Positions 1-6,179 of a stretch of DNA of 7,580 nt are shown here, piece by piece. The notes under the pieces were generated by a model that did not search any database, had not been told where the DNA came from, and was given only the letters and a program-made list of their open reading frames with translations. How positions within the stretch are numbered: the first letter of the stretch is position 1; each line of letters starts with the position of its first letter. Both the position numbers and the translations under genes were made by a program. This DNA is from Streptomyces katrae (GTDB taxonomy: Bacteria; Actinomycetota; Actinomycetes; Streptomycetales; Streptomycetaceae), in the NCBI RefSeq assembly GCF_000966975.1, contig NZ_JZWV01000050.1, positions 1 to 7,580 of the forward strand. The letters are read 5' to 3'.

Positions 1-72
1 CCCCTGTAGCTCAATTGGCAGAGCAGCCGGCTGTTAACCGGCAGGTTACTGGTTCGAGTCCAGTCGGGGGAG
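1..72 (+). tRNA. tRNA-Asn (anticodon GTT), first of two tandem copies, 5' end cut by one base
   Basis: Delivers asparagine at AAC/AAU codons. The full cloverleaf can be drawn: the anticodon loop at 31-37 reads CTGTTAA with anticodon GTT at 33-35, the T-arm is ACTGG-TTCGAGT-CCAGT, and the 3' acceptor strand is CGGGGGA followed by discriminator G at 72. The 5' acceptor strand must be TCCCCTG, so its first T lies one base outside the window. No CCA is encoded (the next bases are CGCGG), as is usual in Streptomyces. The visible 72 bases are identical to the second copy, which starts after a 5-base spacer, so both are probably cut from one transcript. Confidence 0.96.
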
Positions 73-77
73 CGCGG

Positions 78-150
78 TCCCCTGTAGCTCAATTGGCAGA
101 GCAGCCGGCTGTTAACCGGCAGGTTACTGGTTCGAGTCCAGTCGGGGGAG
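78..150 (+). tRNA. tRNA-Asn (anticodon GTT), second tandem copy, complete
   Basis: A complete 73-base tRNA. The acceptor stem TCCCCTG (78-84) pairs with CGGGGGA (143-149), with one G-U pair, and the discriminator G is at 150. The anticodon GTT is at 111-113 inside the loop CTGTTAA. There is no encoded CCA. It matches the preceding copy base for base, with a repeat period of 78, and is followed 10 bases later by a strong intrinsic terminator. The two genes therefore look like one short transcription unit whose promoter lies upstream of the window. Confidence 0.98.
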
Positions 151-160
151 CAGGAGAGGG

Positions 161-191
161 AAGAGGACCCGGTCGGGTCCTCTTTCTTTTT
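161..191 (+). terminator. Intrinsic terminator of the tRNA-Asn pair
   Basis: A perfect 10-bp stem: AAGAGGACCC at 161-170 pairs with GGGTCCTCTT at 175-184 around a GGTC loop. It is followed by TCTTTTT at 185-191, a clear U-tract. It lies 10 bases after the second tRNA-Asn and is the best-formed terminator in the window. Confidence 0.93.
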
Positions 192-335
192 GCCCCGGAC
201 CGGGAACCGGGCAGCGCTCAGCGCGGTCTCTCTGAACATGCGAAGCCGATCATGCGGGGCATCCGAAGCAGGAGATCGTATGAGCGGCTATGCTGCGGCA
301 GACGGCGCGCACACATGTACGCGCCACGCCGTGAA

Positions 336-409
336 GGGGCGGTAGCTCAGCCGGTTAGAGCAGCGGACTCATAATCCGTCGGCCGTGGGTTCGAGTCCCA
401 CCCGCCCCA
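336..409 (+). tRNA. tRNA with anticodon CAT, probably elongator tRNA-Met
   Basis: A complete 74-base cloverleaf. The acceptor stem GGGGCGG (336-342) pairs perfectly with CCGCCCC (402-408), and the discriminator A is at 409. The D-arm is GCTC/GAGC. The anticodon loop CTCATAA has CAT at 370-372, and the T-arm is GTGGG-TTCGAGT-CCCAC. The paired G1-C72 end and the anticodon stem, which lacks three consecutive G-C pairs at the loop end, rule out the initiator tRNA. The CAT anticodon could also belong to tRNA-Ile2, whose C34 is modified to lysidine by TilS. I prefer Met from overall resemblance to actinobacterial elongator Met tRNAs, but identity elements were not scored. Confidence 0.88.
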
Positions 410-414
410 CCGCA

Positions 415-458
415 AGCCGCAGGTGCAGAAACGATCGCACCTGCGGCTCCGGCGTTTT
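415..458 (+). terminator. Long hairpin after the CAT tRNA, probable terminator
   Basis: AGCCGCAGGTGC (415-426) pairs perfectly with GCACCTGCGGCT (437-448), a 12-bp stem with a 10-base loop, starting 5 bases after the tRNA. The only U-tract is TTTT at 455-458, six bases past the stem, so termination may be imperfect. The stem is symmetric and could also stop leftward transcription from the convergent ligase gene. Confidence 0.8.
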
Positions 459-498
459 ACGGGGACGTTTCGAGCGGGCAGCGCTGCCGTGGCCGGGG

Positions 499-515
499 CC
501 GCCCGGCAGGGGCGG
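499..515 (-). terminator. Short GC hairpin just after the ligase stop codon
   Basis: CCGCCC (499-504) pairs with GGGCGG (510-515) around a 5-base loop, directly against the ligase stop codon at 516-518. It has no U-tract. Streptomyces terminators often lack one, so termination is plausible but not shown. Confidence 0.45.
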
Positions 516-1727
516 TCAGGATTTCTCCGTCTCCTCCACCAGGTGGCGCAGCACGTCCGTCAGGTCCTGGCGGCGGGCGAAGGCCGCCCGCTGGCGGGCC
601 GCGCCCGAGCCGTCGCGCAGCAGCCCGCCCAGGGTGTTCGCCGCGTGGTCCAGGTCGCCGGCGGCGGCCAGGTCCGGGGCGACCAGGTCGAGCAGGGCCT
701 CCGCCAGGTCGGCCGCGGGGAGTTCGGCGCCCGTGTACGGGTCCAGGCCGAAGCCCTCCAGGCCGTCGTGCGCCGCCCGCCAGCGCGCCAGGCGCAGCAC
801 GTCGTCCCGTACGGGCGGATCGGGCCGCTGCTCCGCGATCTGGCGCAGCGCCGAGGAGACCAGGGCGCGGCCCAGCTCCGCCTGGAGCACGGCCGTGTCG
901 ATGTCCGGGGACATGTCGGGCGCCCGGATCTCGAGCGTGGGCCAGTTCCCGGAGGGGCGGAGGTCCCAGTAGACCATCTTGGTGTCCAGCGCGGCCCCGG
1001 AGCCGAGCAGGGTCTGCACCGAGCGCCGGAAGTGGGCCGTGGACGGGAAGTGCGGGGGCGGCCCCGCCGAGGGCCAGCCCGACCAGGCCATCGCCCGCCA
1101 GCTGGAGTGGCCGGTGTCACGGCCGCCCCAGAAGGGGGAATTGGCCGCCAGCGCGATCAGCGTGGGCAGCCAGGGGCGGACCCGGTTGGACACCGCCACC
1201 GCCGTGTCCACGTCGAGGGTGCCGATGTGGATGTGGCGGCCGCAGCTGACCAGGGTGTCGGTCAGCGCACCGAACCGGCGGTGCTGCTCCCGCTGGCGCG
1301 GCTCGTCGTCGGTCAGGTGCAGCGGCCCTTCGACCGCCACGACGGGCGAGGGGGCGGCCAGCAGCCGGCAGCCGTGCTCCCGGGCCGCCGCCGCGAGGGT
1401 CCGCCGCAGGGCGGCCAGCTCCTCGCGCAGGGTGATCGCCGAGTCGGCGACCGGGGTGGAGATCTCCACCTGGTACCGGGTCCCCTCGGGGTGCAACTGC
1501 TGGGGGAGTCCGGCCGCGGTGGCCAGGACGCGCGGCGCGGCCGGGACCACCCGTAACGTGCGGTCGTCGACGAGCAGGAACTCCTCCTCGACCCCGACCG
1601 TGAGGGGGGTGGTGACACCGCTCGCGGTGTGCAGGCTGTGGCCCGCGGGGCCGGTGTCACTGGTGCTCGTGGTGCTGTTGCCAGGATCGATCACTACGCC
1701 TCCCTGGACATGCGAGTCTTTCATCAT
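516..1727 (-). CDS. YbdK-like carboxylate-amine ligase (GCS2 family)
   Basis: A cytosolic ATP-dependent ligase of the GCS2 (glutamate-cysteine ligase type 2) superfamily. E. coli YbdK has only weak glutamate-cysteine ligase activity and the physiological substrate of this branch is not settled. Actinobacteria use mycothiol rather than glutathione, so a glutathione role is unlikely. Of 403 residues, the conserved core runs from about 42. The visible motifs are GVEEEF at 45-50 (the acidic, Mg/ATP-site motif near the N-terminus of the family), CGRHIHIG at 162-169, NSPFWGGRDTG at 196-206, and YWDLRPS with PTLEIR at 253-268. It ends in a charged helix-rich tail. Length is slightly above the usual 360-380. 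The start is uncertain: ATG-ATG at 1727 has no clear ribosome site, whereas an in-frame GTG at 1692-1694 follows GGGAGG by 4 bases and would give 392 residues. It is transcribed away from the MFS gene and converges with the tRNA genes. Confidence 0.9.
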   Translation of the reverse strand: MMKDSHVQGGVVIDPGNSTTSTSDTGPAGHSLHTASGVTTPLTVGVEEEFLLVDDRTLRVVPAAPRVLATAAGLPQQLHPEGTRYQVEISTPVADSAITLREELAALRRTLAAAAREHGCRLLAAPSPVVAVEGPLHLTDDEPRQREQHRRFGALTDTLVSCGRHIHIGTLDVDTAVAVSNRVRPWLPTLIALAANSPFWGGRDTGHSSWRAMAWSGWPSAGPPPHFPSTAHFRRSVQTLLGSGAALDTKMVYWDLRPSGNWPTLEIRAPDMSPDIDTAVLQAELGRALVSSALRQIAEQRPDPPVRDDVLRLARWRAAHDGLEGFGLDPYTGAELPAADLAEALLDLVAPDLAAAGDLDHAANTLGGLLRDGSGAARQRAAFARRQDLTDVLRHLVEETEKS

Positions 1728-1907
1728 GGGCCGAACAGACGGTCAGGAGGCAACGCCGATCCGGTCAAATGTCGGGTGATAATGGCGAGTTAGCGGCAAG
1801 CCCGACCCCGCCCTGAAACGCCCGGTCCGGGTGGGTCGTACGTTGCGCGTGGGTGAACGCTCTCCGGACTCCAGGGACGCCCTAGACAGGGGTGGTTAGC
1901 ATCCCGT
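1728..1907. promoter_or_regulatory. Divergent promoter spacer between ligase and exporter genes
   Basis: A 180-bp non-coding spacer from which both flanking genes are read outward, so it should hold both promoters. On the minus strand a TTGACC hexamer (complement of GGTCAA, about 1763-1768) is a possible -35 for the ligase, but I find no convincing -10 at the right distance. On the plus strand, TAGACA near 1883 and TTAGCAT near 1896 are possible -10-like elements for the exporter, without a good -35. No operator palindrome stood out. Confidence 0.35.
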
Positions 1908-3161
1908 GTGACTGGTACTGCCTCCCCGCCCCGACCGAAGCGACGCGTGTTCGCCGATCTGACCCCGCTGCGCACCTCCGCCCACTACCGGCGGCTCTGG
2001 GTGGGCGGCACCATCTCCTGGATGGGCCAGGCCATGACGGCCCTGGCCATCTCCCTCCAGGTCTACGAGATCACCGGCTCCAGCTTCTCCGTCGGCCTCG
2101 TCGGCCTCTTCTCGCTCGTCCCCCTCGTCGTCTTCGGCCTGTACGGCGGCGCCATCGCCGACACCGTGGACCGGCGCAAGCTCGGCCTTCACAGCCAGAT
2201 CGGGCTGACCGTGCTGTCCTCCGGTCTGGCCGCCGCGGCACTGCTCGAGTACCACCGGGTCTGGCTGCTGTACACCGTCGTCGCCCTCCAGGCCGTCTGC
2301 GGGGCGCTGAACGGACCGGCCCGCTCGGCCATGATCCCCAAGCTGCTGCCGCCCGAGCAGCTGCCCGCCGCCAACGCGCTGGGCTCCGTCACCATGACCT
2401 CCGGGACCATGCTGGGCCCGGTGCTGGGCGGCCTGATCGTCGGCTGGTGGGGTTACCAGGCGGCCTATCTGATCGACGCCGTGACCTTCATCGCCGCCCT
2501 GTACGCCATGTGGCGGCTGCCCGCGATGCTGCCGGAGGGGCGCACGGGCCGGGCCTCGGTGATGGACGGGCTGCGTTTCCTCGGCACCAGGCCCAACCTG
2601 CGGATGAACTTCTTCTCCGACATGGCCGCGATGATCTTCGCCCAGCCGAAGGCGCTGTTCCCCGCCATCGCCGTCCTCTGGTACGGCGGCGACGCCAAGA
2701 CCGTCGGCATGCTGGTCGCCGCCCCCGCCGTGGGCGCGCTGCTCGGTGGGGTGTTCTCCGGGTGGCAGGGGCGGATCCGGCGGCACGGGCTGGCGATCCT
2801 GCTGTCCGTCGCGGCATGGGGGCTGGCCATCGCCGTGTTCGGGATGACCCGCAACCTCTGGCTGGGGCTGTTCTTCCTCGCGCTGGCCGGATGCGCCGAC
2901 ACCATCTCGATGGTGTTCCGCTCCACGATGATGCAGACCGCGACCCCGGACGGGATGCGGGGCCGGCTCCAGGGCGTGTACATCGTGGTCGTCGCCGGCG
3001 GACCCCGGCTCGGGGACTTCCTGGCCGGCACGGTCGCCGACCTCACCTCCCCGGCCGTCGCCATCACGGGCGGCGGGCTGGCCTGCGTGGTCGTGCTGGC
3101 GCTGCTGGCCGCGCGGTGGCGCTCGTTCGCCCGGTACGACTCGCGGTCGCCGCAGGCTTAG
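1908..3161 (+). CDS. MFS transporter, EntS/MFS_3-type exporter
   Basis: An integral membrane major facilitator, probably a proton-driven exporter. At 417 residues it has the normal length for a 12-helix MFS protein, with alternating hydrophobic segments throughout. After a short basic N-terminus, helix 1 falls around residues 30-52. The MFS motif A is visible as GGAIADTVDRRKL at 80-92, in the loop between helices 2 and 3. The layout and the N-terminal pattern RRLWVGGTISWMG resemble the EntS (enterobactin exporter)/MFS_3 group, whose members export siderophores, macrolides or other compounds; the substrate here cannot be read from sequence. The GTG at 1908 is the only in-frame start ahead of the conserved region. 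The nearest purine-rich stretch, AGGGGTGG at 1888-1895, is 12 bases away, which is too far for an ordinary site, so initiation may be weak or leaderless. The gene stops at TAG 3159-3161, 44 bases from the end of the convergent carboxyltransferase. Confidence 0.9.
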   Translation: MTGTASPPRPKRRVFADLTPLRTSAHYRRLWVGGTISWMGQAMTALAISLQVYEITGSSFSVGLVGLFSLVPLVVFGLYGGAIADTVDRRKLGLHSQIGLTVLSSGLAAAALLEYHRVWLLYTVVALQAVCGALNGPARSAMIPKLLPPEQLPAANALGSVTMTSGTMLGPVLGGLIVGWWGYQAAYLIDAVTFIAALYAMWRLPAMLPEGRTGRASVMDGLRFLGTRPNLRMNFFSDMAAMIFAQPKALFPAIAVLWYGGDAKTVGMLVAAPAVGALLGGVFSGWQGRIRRHGLAILLSVAAWGLAIAVFGMTRNLWLGLFFLALAGCADTISMVFRSTMMQTATPDGMRGRLQGVYIVVVAGGPRLGDFLAGTVADLTSPAVAITGGGLACVVVLALLAARWRSFARYDSRSPQA

Positions 3162-3205
3162 GGGGGCCGGCCCCGCTCGCGACGCCGGCGAACTCCCTCG
3201 GCGGA

Positions 3206-4589
3206 TCACCCGGCCGCACCGGGTGGACGTACGGCTTCCGGCGCGGCGGCGCCAGGGCCCACGATCCCCCGGGCCACGCCCAGGTCGACCAGGTCCTGGG
3301 GGCGGATGCGGAGCTGGTCCGCCGTGGCGGGGGCCTCCTCGGGCGGGCGCTTGAGGATGGCCGCCGCCAGCTCGGGGGCGATCACGGAGAAGTAGCTGTC
3401 CGGGGTCACCCAGGTGTTCCCGGGGGCCGCCAGGGCGAGCGCCCCTCCCGAGCCGCCCTCGCCGATCAGCAGGGTCGTCACCGGGACGGTGGCCGCCGCG
3501 ACCGCCGCGAAGCAGTCCGCGATGGCCGGGCCGGCGCCCGCGTGCTCGGCGGCGGCGTCGTTGGCCGCGCCCGGGGTGTCGACCAGGGTGAGCACCGGCA
3601 CGCCGAGCCGGTCCGCGAGGCGGATCACGCGGGCGGCCGTACGGTAGCCCGCCGGGCGGGTGGCGGTGCCGCACTGGGCGGCGTACGCCACCGCCCGGCC
3701 CTCCCGCAGCCCGAACCCGCACAGCATCCCGGGGTCGGCGGCCCCGGCCCGGTCCCCGCGCAGCGGCAGCCGCAGCCCGAAGTACGCGTCCAGGTAAGCC
3801 TCCGCGCGGGGCGGTCGGGGCGCCGGGCCAGCCGGACGGCGTCCCAGCCGGTCGGCGGGGCGTGACGCCGCCCAGGGCGGCCGGGGGTTCGACCGGAACG
3901 GCGTCGCGGGGCGCGGCCAGCACCCGCAGCCAGTCCCCGACCGTCGCCGGAAGCTCCGCCGGGGGGACGACGGCGTCGACGTGCCCGGCCTCGTACTGCC
4001 CCTCGGCGGTGTAGGCCGCCGGATCGGCACCGGCCGGCCGCACCCGGGACCCGGCGAAGCCGACCTGCGCCCCGGGCAGCGCCAGCACCACGTCGGCCCC
4101 CGCCCCGAGGGTGGCCCACCCGCCACCGGTGGTGGGGTCGCGCAGCACCGCGATCTGCGGGAGCCCGGCGGCCCGGGTCAGCACGCACTGCCGGGCCACG
4201 CGCTGGAGCTGCGCCAGCGCGAGCATCCCCTCCTGCATGCGGGAGCCGCCGGTGGCGATCAGGGAGACCAGCGGCAGCCGGCGCTCACGGGCGTACGCGT
4301 ACGCGGCTTCCAGCCGGTCACCGGTACGCCGGCCGAGGCTGCCGCCGAGGAATCCGAACTCGAAGGAGACGACGACCGCTTCGAACCCGCCGACCCGGGC
4401 GGCCCCGGTGACCACGGACTCCCGCTCCCCGGTCCGCGCGGTCGCCCGGGCCCGCGAGGCGTCGTACCCCTCCCAGCCGAGCGGCCCGTCGTCGTCGGGA
4501 TACTCCGCCCTGGGGGCGGGCAGCTCCACGAAGCTCCCGGGGTCGGTCAGGGCGGCGATGGCGGCACGGGCCGAGAGACGGGTCGTCAC
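3206..4589 (-). pseudogene. Fused AccD-AccA acyl-CoA carboxyltransferase, broken by two frameshifts as sequenced
   Basis: The carboxyltransferase half of an acyl-CoA carboxylase, which moves CO2 from biotin to an acyl-CoA such as acetyl-CoA. The beta (AccD-like) domain is read from GTG 4589 down to about 3861 and shows FGFLGGSLG (residues 78-86), GGSRMQEG (114-121) and TTGGGWATLG (153-162). It has no N-terminal Cys4 zinc ribbon, unlike E. coli AccD. The alpha (AccA-like) domain lies in another frame below 3811, with DTPGA (338-342) and GEGGSGGALAL (377-387) in a rebuilt numbering. A third frame between them encodes the linker TGWDAVRLARRPDRP. Adding one G to each plus-strand run, at 3857-3860 and at 3808-3811, restores a single 461-residue protein, about the size expected for this fused family. 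The rebuilt start GTG would overlap the kinase stop as GTGA. The pathway is unknown: biotin carboxylase and carrier genes are absent here. It may be a true pseudogene or a sequencing artefact. Confidence 0.85.
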
Positions 4590-6179
4590 CCGGCCAGCGT
4601 AGGCGGTGGGGGCCGTGTAGCCGTCGTCCGAGACCGTCAGGCGGACGCGGGAGGGGGTGGCGTCGACCTCGACCTCGATCGCCGTGACCTCGCGGCGGCG
4701 GTGGGCGGCTGCCAGGGCGCTGCGGAGGGTGGCCAGGAGGGCATCCGTCACGCGGTCCGGGAGCAGGGCGTCCACCGCGCCCGCGAAGTGGACCGAGGGT
4801 TGGAAGCCCAGGAGGACGGCCGCCCCGCCGGTTTCGCGCAGGACCCGGCCGCGGAACGTCGTCGGGGCGTCCGTGGGGGGCTGCTGGAGGGCGAAGATGG
4901 CCGTGCGGACCTCCTGGATGGTGGAGTCCAGCTCGTCCACGGCCCGGCTCAGCTCGTCGCCGACGTCCGCCACGTCCCCCGACGGGGCGTTCGAGGAGCG
5001 CCGCCTGGTGCTCTCCAGCATCATCTCCGTCGCGAACAGCCGCTGGACCACCAGGTCGTGCAGGTCGCGGGCGATGCGGTCGCGGTCCTCGTACACGGCG
5101 AGCTGCTCGCGGTCGTGCTGCGCGTCGGCCAGGACCAGTGCCAGTGCCGCCTGGGAGGCGAACTGGGAGGCCAGGAGCCGGTCCACCGCGTCGTAGGGGC
5201 GTCCGCCCCGGGCCCTGGGCAGGGCGAGGGTGCCGATCAGCTGGCCGCCGCTCTGGAGCGGCAGCATCATGCTCGGTCCGAAGCGCTTGCGCACGTGCGT
5301 GGTCATCCGGGGGTCGGTCGCCGAGTCCTCTATGAAGACGGGTTCTCCGCCCAGCAGTTGCACCAGGACCGGTGAACCGGGGGCGATCGTCGTACCGATC
5401 AGGTCGCGGGGGTCGCCGTGCGTGGAGGCGGCCACGATCTCCATGCCGCCCTCCGGGGTCGGCTGCAGCACCACCCCGGCCGCCGCGTCCGCGAGCAGCC
5501 GGGCCCGTTCGGCCACGCACATCAGGGCGTCGGCCGCCGGCCGCCCCGCGAGCAGGGTGGTGGTGACGGCGGCCGCGCCCTCGATCCAGCGCTCCCGGCG
5601 GCGGGCCGTCTCGTACAGCCGGGCGTTGCCGATCGCTATCCCGGCCTGCGAGGCCAGGACCCGCATCAGTGCGAGGTCCTCGTCCGTGAAGGGGCCGCCG
5701 CCGCGCTTCTCGGTGAGGTAGAGGTTTCCGAAGACCTCGGTGTGGACCCTGATCGGCACGCCCAGGAAGCTGCGCATGGGCGGGTGCCCGGGCGGGAAGC
5801 CGGCCGAGCGGGGGTCCTGGGTGAGGTCGTCCAGCCGCAGTGGCCGGGGGTCGGTGATCAGCGCGCCGAGCACGCCGCTGCGGCCGTCGGGCAGCCGGGG
5901 GATCGCGGCCCGTTCGGCCTCGGTCATCCCGGCGGTGAACAGCCGGGTCAGCCGGCCGCGCTCGGGGTCGACGACCCCGAGCGCGCCGTAGCGGGCCCCG
6001 CACAGGTCGGTGGCGGAGTCCACGACGTGCTGGAGGGTGGCCTGGAGCTCCAGCTCCGAGCCGACGCTGAGGACGGCGTCGAGCAGCACCGGAAGGCTGG
6101 ACGGCGCCCCGCCGGCCCCGAGGCCGCCCATCCCGCCAGGCTCCTCGCCCGCCCCGGTGCCGGCAGGCTCCCGTGTCAT
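4586..6179 (-). CDS. DevS/DosT-like sensor histidine kinase with two GAF domains (3' end uncertain)
   Basis: A soluble sensor kinase with no membrane segments. GAF 1 covers about residues 38-188, GAF 2 about 208-352, and a HisKA_3 dimerisation domain about 365-432 with the phospho-acceptor motif RDLHD (His374, bases 5058-5060). A short, degenerate ATPase region follows at about 445-520. GAF 1 keeps GFPPGHPPM, whose His132 aligns by motif with the DevS haem ligand His149, and GNLYLTEK, whose Tyr154 aligns with DevS Tyr171. An oxygen, NO or redox sensor is therefore possible. The ATG at 6179 overlaps the stop of the upstream MreB-like gene as ATGA and lacks a good ribosome site, so translation is probably coupled. 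As sequenced, this frame does not stop after SDDG; it runs straight into the carboxyltransferase and stays open to 1896. If the C5 run (plus-strand GGGGG at 4608-4612) had four bases, the protein would end with PPPTLAG at TGA 4588-4586, giving 530 residues. I use that end. No response regulator is in the window. Confidence 0.82.

Noticed and set aside
304..325. GGCGCG/CGCGCC inverted repeat around ACATGT just upstream of the CAT tRNA
   Set aside because: A short GC repeat with a 10-base spacer is expected by chance at this base composition, and no promoter elements could be tied to it.
280..345. A 21-codon ORF (MSGYAAADG...) with an upstream GGAG, between the terminator and the CAT tRNA
   Set aside because: It is very short, ends inside the tRNA gene, and shows no recognisable protein features.
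15..374. Plus-strand ORF across the tRNA genes
   Set aside because: Its repeated peptide is only a translation of the tandem tRNA-Asn genes.
3162..3205. Possible bidirectional terminator between the convergent MFS and carboxyltransferase genes (GGGGCCGGCCCC)
   Set aside because: The palindrome has almost no loop and no U-tract, so a stable terminator hairpin cannot be supported.
3806..3863. Programmed ribosomal frameshifting or transcript slippage as the explanation for the split carboxyltransferase
   Set aside because: It would need two backward shifts within about 50 bases at C4 runs, with no recognisable slippery heptamer or downstream pseudoknot. Missing bases are a simpler explanation.
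1892..3865. Long plus-strand ORF in another frame over the MFS gene
   Set aside because: The sequence is Arg/Pro/Gly-rich without motifs, whereas the overlapping frame from 1908 is a clear MFS protein.
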